Assembly: GCF_900115805.1 (NCBI RefSeq)
Contig: NZ_FOXU01000002.1
Coordinates: 310,001-374,000, forward strand
DNA length: 64,000 nt
Reading direction: 5' to 3'
DNA from: Psychrobacillus psychrotolerans
GTDB lineage: Bacteria; Bacillota; Bacilli; Bacillales_A; Planococcaceae
This document shows positions 24,925 through 33,064 of this stretch, piece after piece (position 1 is the stretch's first letter; each line of letters starts with the position of its first letter). Made by a program: the position numbers and the translations under genes. Under the pieces are notes generated by a model, which was not told where the DNA came from, ran no database searches, and saw nothing but the letters and a program-made list of their open reading frames with translations.

Positions 24925-25007
24925 TAGATAAACCCTTTTTCTGAATAAGTTCCTTTGTCTACTAAAGGTAGGAAGTCTTCTGGACTCAAATATTCCACCA
25001 ATATATT
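24925..25007 (-). pseudogene. Decayed fragment of an alpha/beta hydrolase gene
   Basis: On the minus strand this piece translates in one frame as VEYLSPEDFLPLVDKGTYSEK and then meets a stop. It matches ALYLSSEEFLPLADEGIYSEK of the intact hydrolase at 26006-26992, about 1.4 kb away, with high DNA similarity over some 63 bases. The rest of the gene is not recognisable. It is therefore a remnant of a tandem paralogue, possibly broken when the neighbouring island arrived. Confidence 0.75.
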
Positions 25008-25054
25008 CCATATACTATTTCTAAACCAGTAAAAAAAGCGTTGATAAATTGCCC

Positions 25055-25088
25055 CCCCCTTAGAACAAGCTCTACTTGCTTTAGGGGG
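25055..25088. terminator. Terminator-like hairpin
   Basis: CCCCC and GGGGG arms (25055-25059 and 25084-25088), with an inner CAAG/CTTG stem and a 5-base loop, are followed on the plus strand by TTTCGTTTATT. It may close off the plus-strand island transcript or the minus-strand cupin gene. Confidence 0.5.
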
Positions 25089-25250
25089 TTTCGTTTATTA
25101 TTGTTCTTTCCGATTTTTAATAGAGATGATTTCCATGTAAATCAGGACAATTATTCAATGTATTCAAATTCACCAATAGTAAAAGGCAACAGTTCTAATA
25201 CAATACAGAATTGTTTTAGTAACTGGTGCCCTACACTCGTAATGGTGGAA

Positions 25251-25850
25251 TTATTGCATTGGATAGCTTTGGTTGATGAAATGATTTGGATAGTATTGCT
25301 GATTATCTGTTGTAGTTTTGTTGCAGTTTTTTGGTGGACCAATATAGGTAGACGGCATAACTGGAGCTATCGCTTTTTTCCACTCGTTCTCGTTCATACA
25401 ATAGGTATGCGCCATAATATTCGAAGGTGTCAATTTTAAAATATCGGAACCTAGAATTACTTCAGGCGTGGAAGCATTAAAAATAGCTAATATATGCGTT
25501 CGATCTTCAGTAGCCATTTGGTAATGCCACCAACCTTGTGGGATATTTGCCACTTGACCTGGTGTAATCGTGTAGTGTTTATATTGCTTAGTAAATGGAT
25601 TGAGTATAGAAACAACGATTTCTCCTGAAATACAGTATACTAACTCTGCTGCATTCGGATGGTAATGTGGCTCTATGTTATTGTTGGCACTAAGAAAAAT
25701 ATCGAGCAAAGATATATTATCCAGTGTATTTAATTGTTGAACACCTAAAATATTCATAAAGTTATAACTATCTTTTTTAAAGAAGGGGCTTTTATTTACA
25801 TCAAAAGCGAACTGAGTGGACGGTGCTGTGTAATCAATAGAAGAATCCAT
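25251..25850 (-). CDS. Cupin domain protein
   Basis: A protein of about 199 residues from the ATG at 25850 (weak AGG site). The frame is open to a TTG at 26009 that overlaps the hydrolase stop, which would add 53 residues without family resemblance. The cupin barrel shows motif 1, EPHYHPNAAELVYCISGE, with two His and one Glu as metal ligands, and motif 2, PGQVANIPQGWWHYQ, with a final His. This is the single-domain, oxalate-decarboxylase/spherulin-like type. The substrate is unknown. The C-terminal tail is rich in Asn, Gln and Tyr. It follows the membrane-anchored hydrolase gene on the same strand. Confidence 0.75.
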   Translation of the reverse strand: MDSSIDYTAPSTQFAFDVNKSPFFKKDSYNFMNILGVQQLNTLDNISLLDIFLSANNNIEPHYHPNAAELVYCISGEIVVSILNPFTKQYKHYTITPGQVANIPQGWWHYQMATEDRTHILAIFNASTPEVILGSDILKLTPSNIMAHTYCMNENEWKKAIAPVMPSTYIGPPKNCNKTTTDNQQYYPNHFINQSYPMQ

Positions 25851-26005
25851 AACTTGACCTGCCTTTTTAGCATTTGTAATGTGTTTACAAAGCACATTCC
25901 TTCCATGATATGTAATTAGCCTATTTATTGTGCAATAGGCAGACTGCACAGACTGGATAGAATAATATACCTTCTGTATTTTAAAGACAGGTACTATGCA
26001 TTTAT

Positions 26006-26992
26006 TCAATCATTTCTAAACGCTTCGGTAAATTCATTAACGTATTCACTCATTTGCTGATATTGAGTCCAGTGCAGATAATGATGCCCTTCTAAAGGAA
26101 CAAGTTTTTGTAATGGCGAATTTCCTATTTCTGACTGATAAAAGGTTATATTCGATTTGCCTTCCTCATTCTCTTCTTTTTCGTTTGTCGTGAAAATCAT
26201 CACAGGCATATCTGGAGGAAACGACAAATTACGTGTTTTTCCAATGTTATTATTTATTTCATTTGCTTCATTTACTATATTTTTGTTATACCCCCTCTGC
26301 GCAGAAAGGATTTTGGTCATTTTTAAATTTTTTTCTGAATAAATACCTTCGTCTGCCAAAGGGAGGAACTCTTCTGAACTTAAATATAATGCCAATCTTG
26401 CAATTCCCGTAGGGGCTATGTAACTCATATATTTTGGCATTGTAGGAACAGATTCATCAAAATACTCTAAGGCATTAGGTAATGTGGGATCGATTCCTAT
26501 AATAGCTTTAATTTCCTCTGGATATTTACTCGCATAATACATACTATAAATTCCAGAAATAGAATGGGGCATCAATATATATGGCCCTTCGATATTCGAT
26601 TTTATTAAAGCTGTTCGTAATTCCTCAACTAAATTCTCTACTGTTCGATCCTCATCCGTTAGGTCGCTCCAGCCATAACCAAAAGGCTCTACCACAACAA
26701 CTTCATTACTTTTTGACATCTCGTTAATTAAAGGTTCAAAATCCAACACTGGCGCTGTCGTACCTAAACCACTCAACAAAATAATTGTATTTGGCCCCTC
26801 ACCTTTTGTATACACATGCATATTCTTTCCATCCACTTCAACTAATTCACCTAATGCTGGATACTTCTTTTGTTCATATGCAACCATAACCTGATGGAAA
26901 GCAATCCAGACAAGGAATAGTGCAGCTAACGCTAAAATTAAGTTTCTAATTATTACCCGAAATTTAAACCTCTTTTTTTTCACTTTCTCCAC
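26006..26992 (-). CDS. Membrane-anchored alpha/beta hydrolase
   Basis: A 328-residue protein with a basic N-terminus and one membrane helix (about 13-35); the hydrolase domain is probably outside the membrane. The oxyanion region is ILLSGLGTTAP, the Asp-turn segment is VVEPFGYGWSD, and the nucleophile elbow is MPHSISG, a variant of G-x-S-x-G. A C-terminal EGHHYLHWTQ holds the likely catalytic His. Bacillales proteins of this type are annotated as alpha/beta hydrolases of unknown substrate. The start is GTG at 26992; a second GTG three codons later sits nearer to GGAG. A decayed copy lies at 24925-25007. Confidence 0.85.
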   Translation of the reverse strand: MEKVKKKRFKFRVIIRNLILALAALFLVWIAFHQVMVAYEQKKYPALGELVEVDGKNMHVYTKGEGPNTIILLSGLGTTAPVLDFEPLINEMSKSNEVVVVEPFGYGWSDLTDEDRTVENLVEELRTALIKSNIEGPYILMPHSISGIYSMYYASKYPEEIKAIIGIDPTLPNALEYFDESVPTMPKYMSYIAPTGIARLALYLSSEEFLPLADEGIYSEKNLKMTKILSAQRGYNKNIVNEANEINNNIGKTRNLSFPPDMPVMIFTTNEKEENEEGKSNITFYQSEIGNSPLQKLVPLEGHHYLHWTQYQQMSEYVNEFTEAFRND

Positions 26993-27094
26993 TGCTTTCT
27001 GATATAAAGTTGTACTCGATAATGGAATGTCAAAATCTTTCTATCTTTATATTACGATAAATAACTTTTTTAGTTTCAATAACGCTTTTTACAT

Positions 27095-27118
27095 AAAAAA
27101 ACGAGGGATTTCCCCTCG
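27095..27118 (-). terminator. Terminator of the methyltransferase gene
   Basis: On the minus strand, CGAGGG and CCCTCG (27118-27113 and 27107-27102) form a tight GC stem followed by seven T. It is about 60 bases beyond the methyltransferase stop codon. Confidence 0.88.
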
Positions 27119-27180
27119 CTTCCACTTTATAAAATTAAGAACGTAGAGCTTTGTCTATTTTCCTAATTGTCTCTTTTTAC

Positions 27181-27891
27181 CTAATTTTCTTTCCGAGCTT
27201 TTACAATCATAAAGTGAGCATTTTTCATAAGATTTTTATACTTCTCTGGTTTTTTCTCTTCAAAAGCTTTTGTAGGTTGTGGTTCGATTAACTTTTCCAA
27301 TGTAAAATATGCTGCCGTTACATTTACTATTTCATTTAGTGGACGACGATAAAACGGAACCTCTATCAGCTTTCCTTCTCTCTTCCATTGATCGATAATA
27401 AGCTCTTTGGAAAAATAGTCACCATTCACGGACAATTTTATATCCATAAATGGGTGGTGTACGGAATAAAGTAATTTCCCATTAGGTTTCAATATTCTTT
27501 GGAATTCGCTAAAAGTTTTGCTCCAATCCTTTATATAATGAAGAACTAAAGAGCTTATAATCACATCGAATGTTTCATCTTCAAAAGGTAGTTTTTCTCC
27601 TAAATCCAAACATAATACCTTTGCGTTTTCTCCGACTCTTCTTTTAGTAGCCTCTACCATTTTTGGACTAATATCAGTCGCTGTAACTTCAGCACCAAAA
27701 TTCACTAATTGCTCTGTATACCAACCTGCTGCACAACCAGCGTCCAAAATCTGCTTGTTTTTTAAATCAGTTGGCAATAACTTCATCATTGCTGGTCGTT
27801 CATATTCTGTATTAAATAGACTTCCTTTATCCACATTATGCTCGTAATCATTGGCAAGTTGGTTATAAGTTTCTATCACCCTGTTATTCAT
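27181..27891 (-). CDS. Class I SAM-dependent methyltransferase
   Basis: A 236-residue methyltransferase. The open frame begins with a TTG at 27903, but the ATG at 27891 follows GAGGTGG at good spacing. The Rossmann SAM site is ILDAGCAAGWYTEQL (motif I, near 48-62), then VTATDISPKMVE (motif II), LPFEDETFDVIISSLVLHYI (motif IV) and LKPNGKLLYSVHHP. It is of the Methyltransf_11/UbiE-like small-molecule type. The substrate is not evident. It is transcribed alone, with its own terminator. Confidence 0.9.
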   Translation of the reverse strand: MNNRVIETYNQLANDYEHNVDKGSLFNTEYERPAMMKLLPTDLKNKQILDAGCAAGWYTEQLVNFGAEVTATDISPKMVEATKRRVGENAKVLCLDLGEKLPFEDETFDVIISSLVLHYIKDWSKTFSEFQRILKPNGKLLYSVHHPFMDIKLSVNGDYFSKELIIDQWKREGKLIEVPFYRRPLNEIVNVTAAYFTLEKLIEPQPTKAFEEKKPEKYKNLMKNAHFMIVKARKEN

Positions 27892-28123
27892 GTCCCACCT
27901 CAAAGGTTAGTATTATATATCCTCCTGTATTCAACAAATAATTTCGAATACCTCCTTGTAACAAAACACAATATTTAGCCCCTGCATTAAGAAAAAAAAC
28001 ACAGGGTTAGGGATACTTTATCAAAAATCCCTATAAATCGTCTGAATATTCTTTTAAGGATATTGTATATTCTGCATTCTTTAGTTACTATTAATTTATA
28101 AAAATTATTAGAAGAGGTATATA

Positions 28124-29374
28124 TTGGGAGTTATAACAATACACTTTTTATTTAATCTGACCTTATTAACGATTCTATTTTTTGCTTTCTTTCTATTAAG
28201 TAAGAGAGTCGGTAGTATCCATATACACAAACGAACAGGCTTATTATACTTTGTTCTTTCATTAATACTTTGTTCTCTATTTTCTTATCCCATACAAAGT
28301 GAGTATGTTCTAGATTTGAGGATAATTCCTTTTTTATTGGGTGGTCTTTATTTGAGGCTCAGTCCTATACTAGGATTTTTGGTTATTTTCTTTCGTGCAT
28401 TCCATGGAATAGACCTTGGATTCTTTATAGCAATTGCATTTTATAGCGTGTTTAGTTTCTTTATATGGCGTATTTCTCCTTGGTTTTTAAAACTCACTTC
28501 TACTACACGAATACTGTTTTCCACCGGTATTACTTTACTATTAAGTGTAGGTATCCTACTTACCATAGCATTAAACACAGTATCTGCTGACCAATTGCTA
28601 GACATAATCATTGCTTATGTAGTAGTCCCACCACTTGGAGTTGCCCTGCTTTCTTCTCTCATTGAAATAAGAGAAAAAAATCAGCAGTTGCAGCAACAGT
28701 TAATAATTGAAGAAAAGTTGGCTGCAGTCGAACAAATGGGTGCTGCAATATCTCACGAAATACGAAATCCATTAACTACAGCAATTGGATTTATCGATCT
28801 CCTCGATCAAGTTTATCTTGATAATAATAGAAGAACAAAATATCTCTCCATTATAAAAAATGAGTTAGATTCTGCAGAAGGTATCATACAAGATTACTTA
28901 ACCTTTTCTAAACCAGTTGTTGAATCAGTAGAGGAACTGGATATTCAAGAAGAACTAACGCATATTTTAAAATTACTACACCCTCTTGCTAATTATCATT
29001 CAGTGAAGGTTTCAACTGACTTTTCTACCTATGGAACAATCCAAGGAGACAAGTCGAAATTCCACCAATGTTTTATAAATATTATGAGAAATTCGATTGA
29101 ATCTATGTCTTATGGCGGTGCATTATTGATCAAAACGGTGGCTACTCAGAACAAGATAATTATTTCTATACAAGATACAGGAACAGGGTTGAATAAAGAA
29201 CAAATTCAACGTATAGGAGAACCACATTATTCTACGAAGGGACCCCAGGGAACTGGTCTCAGCATGATGGTTTCTTACAGTATATTACGTGCTATGAGAG
29301 CGAGAATTGAAGTTCAAAGTGAGATTGGCAAAGGCACCACTTTTCAATTTCATTTTAAGATTAACAAAACTTAG
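28124..29374 (+). CDS. KinB-like sensor histidine kinase (first of tandem pair)
   Basis: A 416-residue membrane kinase. Six hydrophobic segments in the first ~185 residues form a 5TM-5TMR_LYT-type module (LRIIPFLLGGLYLRLSPILG), as in sporulation kinase KinB. The HisKA box is AAISHEIRNPLTTAIGF, with His near 211, and the ATPase domain shows NIMRNSIESM, DTGTGL and GPQGTGLSMMV. The start is TTG, six bases after AGAGG. It is followed 59 bases later by a close paralogue. In Bacillus, KinB feeds the Spo0F/Spo0B phosphorelay; a similar role is inference, as no response regulator or kapB gene is adjacent. Confidence 0.9.
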   Translation: MGVITIHFLFNLTLLTILFFAFFLLSKRVGSIHIHKRTGLLYFVLSLILCSLFSYPIQSEYVLDLRIIPFLLGGLYLRLSPILGFLVIFFRAFHGIDLGFFIAIAFYSVFSFFIWRISPWFLKLTSTTRILFSTGITLLLSVGILLTIALNTVSADQLLDIIIAYVVVPPLGVALLSSLIEIREKNQQLQQQLIIEEKLAAVEQMGAAISHEIRNPLTTAIGFIDLLDQVYLDNNRRTKYLSIIKNELDSAEGIIQDYLTFSKPVVESVEELDIQEELTHILKLLHPLANYHSVKVSTDFSTYGTIQGDKSKFHQCFINIMRNSIESMSYGGALLIKTVATQNKIIISIQDTGTGLNKEQIQRIGEPHYSTKGPQGTGLSMMVSYSILRAMRARIEVQSEIGKGTTFQFHFKINKT

Positions 29375-29433
29375 ATGAAGTGAAGATATAGATGAATCCT
29401 TTTAGGAATAAATAGTATTGGAGGAATAATACC

Positions 29434-30723
29434 TTGGAGTTAACAGTATACTTCTTTTTCAACTTATCCTTGTTAATCGTATTACTACTTTCAGGTTTTT
29501 TATGTGGAGAGAAGCTGAGAAGGTATTGGTCTTATCAAGCTATTTGCAACATCTATTTAATAATTAGTTTAGTAATCTGTTTTATTTTTACTTATGAAAT
29601 TGAAGGTATTGAGGTTGTTTTTGATTTACGGAAAGTTCCGTTCATTATCGGTGGTTTGTATATGGGAATAGGACCTTTTTTGGCTACATTCATTGTATTC
29701 GTAAGAGGTCTTTTGGGAATTGATTTTGGATTTTGGATGACTGTCCTTTATTATGGAGGACTAGCCATTCTTTTTTGGCGAATTGCCTCCTGGTTTTTAA
29801 AACGCTCTCCCATGCAGCGAATTCTTTTTACTGGATGCGTAACTTTTCTGTTCAGTTTTGCCCAAACTTTTACGATGGGAATTTGGCACTTACCTCACAG
29901 TAGTGCTGAAGTTTTGTTTGCTTACTTAGTCATCCAACCAATTGGAGCCGTAATTATTTCTTATATTATTGAAGAAATTATTATGACTATTCAATTGCGC
30001 CAACGCACTATAAAATCCAAAAGGATAGAGGCTGTTGAACGAATGGGTGCAGCTATTAGTCATGAAATTCGTAACCCATTGACAGCAGCAATTGGTTTTG
30101 TTCAACTTTTGCAAAGTAATGCTATTTCAAAAGAGAACCATACCCACTACATCTCCATTATTAAAAACGAACTGAAATCTGCTGAAAGAGTCATTCAAGA
30201 TTATTTGAATTTCTCTAATCCTGAAATTAAATCGATGGAACCCCTACTTCTTCAGGAAGAGCTAGAACAAGTAGTTCAATTGCTACAACCATTGGCAAAG
30301 CGAAATTCGGTTAAAATAGTTTCTATTTTTTCACCGGGAGAGGGGATTGAAGGAGACAAACAAAAATTTCATCAATGCTTTGTAAATATTATGAAAAATG
30401 CAATAGAATCAATGCCTGAGGGAGGAATATTAACGGTTGAAACGGAGCGTACAACAACTGTAAGCATTCTCATTAAAGATACTGGTTCAGGTATGACACT
30501 TGAACAAATGACCCGTCTAGGTGAACCTTATTATTCAACCAAAGGAAGCAAGGGAACAGGTCTCGGTATTATGGTAGTGTATAGTATCGTACGTGCTATG
30601 AATGGTACAATTCATGTAGAAAGTGAAATTGGAAAAGGAACGACATTTAAAATTACATTTCCTTCCTTATTATCTAATTCGTTAGAAACAAAGAAAACTG
30701 AGAAAGAACTTGTTATGAGTTGA
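29434..30723 (+). CDS. KinB-like sensor histidine kinase (second of tandem pair)
   Basis: A 429-residue paralogue of the preceding gene with the same order of parts: a multi-helix 5TMR_LYT module (VPFIIGGLYMGIGPF), an H box AAISHEIRNPLTAAIGFVQLL with His near 208, and an ATPase domain with NIMKNAIESMPEGG, DTGSGM and GSKGTGLGIMVV. It starts with TTG, nine bases after GGAGG. A terminator at 30745-30785 closes the two-gene unit. The sensor halves differ more than the kinase halves, so the two may sense different signals but reach the same partner. Confidence 0.9.
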   Translation: MELTVYFFFNLSLLIVLLLSGFLCGEKLRRYWSYQAICNIYLIISLVICFIFTYEIEGIEVVFDLRKVPFIIGGLYMGIGPFLATFIVFVRGLLGIDFGFWMTVLYYGGLAILFWRIASWFLKRSPMQRILFTGCVTFLFSFAQTFTMGIWHLPHSSAEVLFAYLVIQPIGAVIISYIIEEIIMTIQLRQRTIKSKRIEAVERMGAAISHEIRNPLTAAIGFVQLLQSNAISKENHTHYISIIKNELKSAERVIQDYLNFSNPEIKSMEPLLLQEELEQVVQLLQPLAKRNSVKIVSIFSPGEGIEGDKQKFHQCFVNIMKNAIESMPEGGILTVETERTTTVSILIKDTGSGMTLEQMTRLGEPYYSTKGSKGTGLGIMVVYSIVRAMNGTIHVESEIGKGTTFKITFPSLLSNSLETKKTEKELVMS

Positions 30724-30744
30724 TAAGTGCTAAGAAATTATACT

Positions 30745-30785
30745 AAAAATAGACTTGTCTCATTTTCAATCACAAGTCTATTTTT
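30745..30785 (+). terminator. Terminator of the tandem kinase genes
   Basis: A 14-bp perfect stem (AAAAATAGACTTGT at 30745-30758 and ACAAGTCTATTTTT at 30772-30785) lies 22 bases after the second kinase stop. A partial copy of this hairpin occurs at about 50386-50420. Confidence 0.88.
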
Positions 30786-30875
30786 ATTGGGTCTTAACTA
30801 TTTTCATCTCATTTAGATTATTTGCTTTTCTGTTCCTTCTTTTTACAAGGATTAATCCGATTTGCAAACAAATAT

Positions 30876-31205
30876 TTAACGCCGAGAACTATTTTCTTTT
30901 TTGATCCTTGAAATTTTATAAATTTGATTGCTTACAGGCATCGCTTTAAAACGATTATAAAACATAGGAAGAACGAGTCCCACATAATCATCTAAAAACT
31001 TGTTTTCCATTCTTTCTTCTATGAGAACTCTATACTTCACCAAAGCGCTTACGATCAGTTTTTCATTTGGTTTCGACATATTAATCGTCTCTATATGTTG
31101 AATCGACCGAGTCTTATACTGCAAAATCTTTTTTACTTTTTTTTCATAATCTTTCGTATTTTTTACTTCTACCAACATATTTACTACCGTTATTACTTCA
31201 ATCAT
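30876..31205 (-). CDS. Unknown protein, near-identical to copy at 50441-50785
   Basis: A 109-residue, basic, cytosolic protein (MIEVITVVNMLVEVKNTK..., later EERMENKFLDDYVGLVLPMFYNRF). The ATG follows GGAGG at 7 bases. Its first ~103 residues differ from the copy at 50441-50785 at only about three positions; the C-terminal ends diverge. The DNA is conserved over 340 bases (30891-31230), including the ribosome binding site, so the duplication is recent or kept homogeneous by recombination. The family is not known to me. Its two copies bracket the glycan-catabolism locus. Confidence 0.7.
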   Translation of the reverse strand: MIEVITVVNMLVEVKNTKDYEKKVKKILQYKTRSIQHIETINMSKPNEKLIVSALVKYRVLIEERMENKFLDDYVGLVLPMFYNRFKAMPVSNQIYKISRIKKENSSRR

Positions 31206-31230
31206 TTGAAATCCTCCATGCGTGAATAGC
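30891..31230 (-). repeat. 340-bp direct repeat, left copy
   Basis: Matches 50471-50810 without gaps (constant offset of 19,580 bases), with few mismatches. It covers most of the unknown gene, its start and its ribosome binding site. Weaker similarity extends left to the terminator arm near 30772. Recombination between the copies would delete the 19.6 kb in between. Confidence 0.85.
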
Positions 31231-31593
31231 AGTTATTGTCTACATGGTAGCATAGAAAAACGGATGGAGAAAACTCCAAGTTTTATGTACTAATGACCCT
31301 CTGTGAAAAACAAACATGAATATTTAAAACACAGAGTCGAATTTAAGAAAAAATTCAGACATGATTCGAAATAATTCCTGGGGAATGACAATTTTCATAA
31401 AAACGGATTTTGGTGTAGCTGGATATATATTTGCCACTTTATTCGCTAAAATTAGCTAATGATGCGGAGGCATTATCTACAACTCCAACTACTTTGGAAC
31501 AACTGCCTTAGTAGAGTTGTAAAAGGTAGCAGATTCTAAGCAATTCAAAATTTTTTTTGAACCTGGCACCCTACACTAACTAATGAAAAAAAT
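31231..31593. other. Intergenic region without a gene
   Basis: About 360 bases. No convincing frame, promoter or repeat is visible. The phrase gaacctggcaccctacacta near 31559 resembles pieces near 25223 and 53561 and may belong to a dispersed short repeat. Confidence 0.35.
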
Positions 31594-31618
31594 AACCTTA
31601 AAGAATATCTCTAAGGTT
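31594..31618 (-). terminator. Terminator at the end of the glycan operon
   Basis: AACCTTAGAGA and TCTTTAAGGTT (minus strand 31618-31608 and 31604-31594) pair, with one wobble, and are followed by ATTTTTTT. It lies about 20 bases after the stop of the last open frame of the operon. Confidence 0.8.
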
Positions 31619-31638
31619 TTATAATTTTTATTCCTTTG

Positions 31639-31947
31639 TTAGTGGTGTATATAGCTATTATCTATCGAAACTCTCTTAATAAAATCCAATGCCTTTTGGT
31701 GATAAACAGAAATAATGTCCTGTCCAATTTTTGAATTTTCACCTTCTACTTCAATTTTACCTAGTGGAATAAATCTAGTATATGAAGGTATTTCGTTATC
31801 TGGAATGAGGCAATGGAGTGTTAAGTTGGTCCAAAAATTTAAGCAGGTATAGAAAAATGCATCTTTTTCTACACCTGTTTTTTTCCATTTCATATAATCT
31901 GATTGTGACCCTTTATCTTTGTCAGTGCCCTTGTCTCGCTGCACCAA
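31639..31947 (-). CDS. Hypothetical protein at the operon end
   Basis: A frame of 102 codons from a GTG at 31947 without a visible ribosome binding site; the ATG for the MKWKK start (31893) is an alternative. The first residues (QRDKGTDKDKGSQS) come from a low-complexity, GACAAGGG-type repeat similar to pieces at 33036, 40095 and 41625, so the true gene may begin later. The rest has aromatic and hydrophobic residues (AFFYTCLNFWTNLTLHCL) and no known motif. Its stop is followed by a good terminator. It may be a remnant. Confidence 0.4.
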   Translation of the reverse strand: MVQRDKGTDKDKGSQSDYMKWKKTGVEKDAFFYTCLNFWTNLTLHCLIPDNEIPSYTRFIPLGKIEVEGENSKIGQDIISVYHQKALDFIKRVSIDNSYIHH

Positions 31948-31956
31948 CGTATATAT

Positions 31957-33012
31957 TTAGAGCTCGTTGTTCCTTAAAAAACCAAAAGCACTCTCCAAGC
32001 GATTCGCCATTTCCATAAATCCTAAGTCGTTCGGATGGATTCCATCGACTGTACATTCGTGCCATAATTCGCCTAACAAAGTAGAACCATCTATAAATGA
32101 AATATTCCTATCGCCTTGTTGCTTTAACTTTTCCACAGTCAATTTCGAGTATTCTCTACGGTTTTGATAATCCTCGTACTCTCCTATTGCTTTGTCCTGT
32201 ACAAATGGAATTCTTGATATGATGATAATAGGGATATGCAGATGATATTCCCGATAGGTTTCGATAAAGGGAATTAGTGTATCTTGATATTCCTCGTATG
32301 AAACATTTGCCTCATAGTCAAGAACAAAACAAGCTGGCCGTTCGATTTCTCTGATCGTTAATGCCACCCCATGTTCACCTTTGCCACTTCCAGAAAATCC
32401 TAAATTAATAAATTCTAAATTAAATCTCCTGCTGAGGATATTTGTGTACGACATACCAGGCCTACTTGCACAAGCACCTTGCGTTATGGAAGTACCGTAG
32501 AAAATTACTCGTTTATCTGATAAATACGGAGTAGGCTGTTCTATGATTGCTTCTGGGTTTGTTCCTATCTGTAATTCTTCTACCCCCTGATACAAGGGGA
32601 AATTCAATGTCACTTCTCTAAGTTGTTCCGCACTGTATTGATTACTACTGTTAAAATCCCAAATCGTTTTCTCGTATGATTGTTCAAGAAGAGATGGAAA
32701 GGCTGTTGCATAATACATTTGCCTTCCTGGTCCTCCCACGTATACATCAAATCCACATTGACCTGAAGCAGCCATATGCCCCATACTTGCAGAATCAGTT
32801 AACTTAACTTTTAATTTAAGCTTGGAAGCATTTGTTCGAAAACTAATATGTCCACCTGAAGTATTAGTCGCTAGTTCATCCACGCGTGGGGGTATATCAT
32901 AATGAGAGTGAGCCGGAAGTCGCCGATACCGTTCCTCCTTGTCAATCCATGCAAAGCCACTAATACGAAACGGTTTTTCCTTTGGGTCGTACCATTTTAT
33001 CTCTTCTTTCAC
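31957..33012 (-). CDS. SGNH/GDSL-family hydrolase, probable carbohydrate esterase
   Basis: A 351-residue cytosolic protein with two parts. The N-terminal beta-rich domain (about 1-165) is of the type that precedes SGNH lipases in such loci (GxDLY-like). The SGNH domain has block I, VIFYGTSITQGACASRPG, with the catalytic Ser near 178; a GFSGSGKGEHG block II; and the DGIHPNDLGF motif with the Asp/His pair near 329. Such enzymes remove acetyl groups from sugars. The GTG start follows AGGAGG. It is in an operon with a GH20 hexosaminidase and NanE, which fits de-O-acetylation of amino-sugar oligosaccharides; the substrate is inferred. Confidence 0.85.
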   Translation of the reverse strand: MKEEIKWYDPKEKPFRISGFAWIDKEERYRRLPAHSHYDIPPRVDELATNTSGGHISFRTNASKLKLKVKLTDSASMGHMAASGQCGFDVYVGGPGRQMYYATAFPSLLEQSYEKTIWDFNSSNQYSAEQLREVTLNFPLYQGVEELQIGTNPEAIIEQPTPYLSDKRVIFYGTSITQGACASRPGMSYTNILSRRFNLEFINLGFSGSGKGEHGVALTIREIERPACFVLDYEANVSYEEYQDTLIPFIETYREYHLHIPIIIISRIPFVQDKAIGEYEDYQNRREYSKLTVEKLKQQGDRNISFIDGSTLLGELWHECTVDGIHPNDLGFMEMANRLESAFGFLRNNEL

Positions 33013-33064
33013 TTTCCATCCCTCCTTCTGGGTTAAGGGGACAGATTCCCCGTCCCTCCGTCCG

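Noticed and set aside
25041-25439. Plus-strand open frame of 132 codons
   Set aside because: Its 3' half is antisense to the cupin gene, its start lies in a hairpin region, and there is no ribosome site or recognisable motif.
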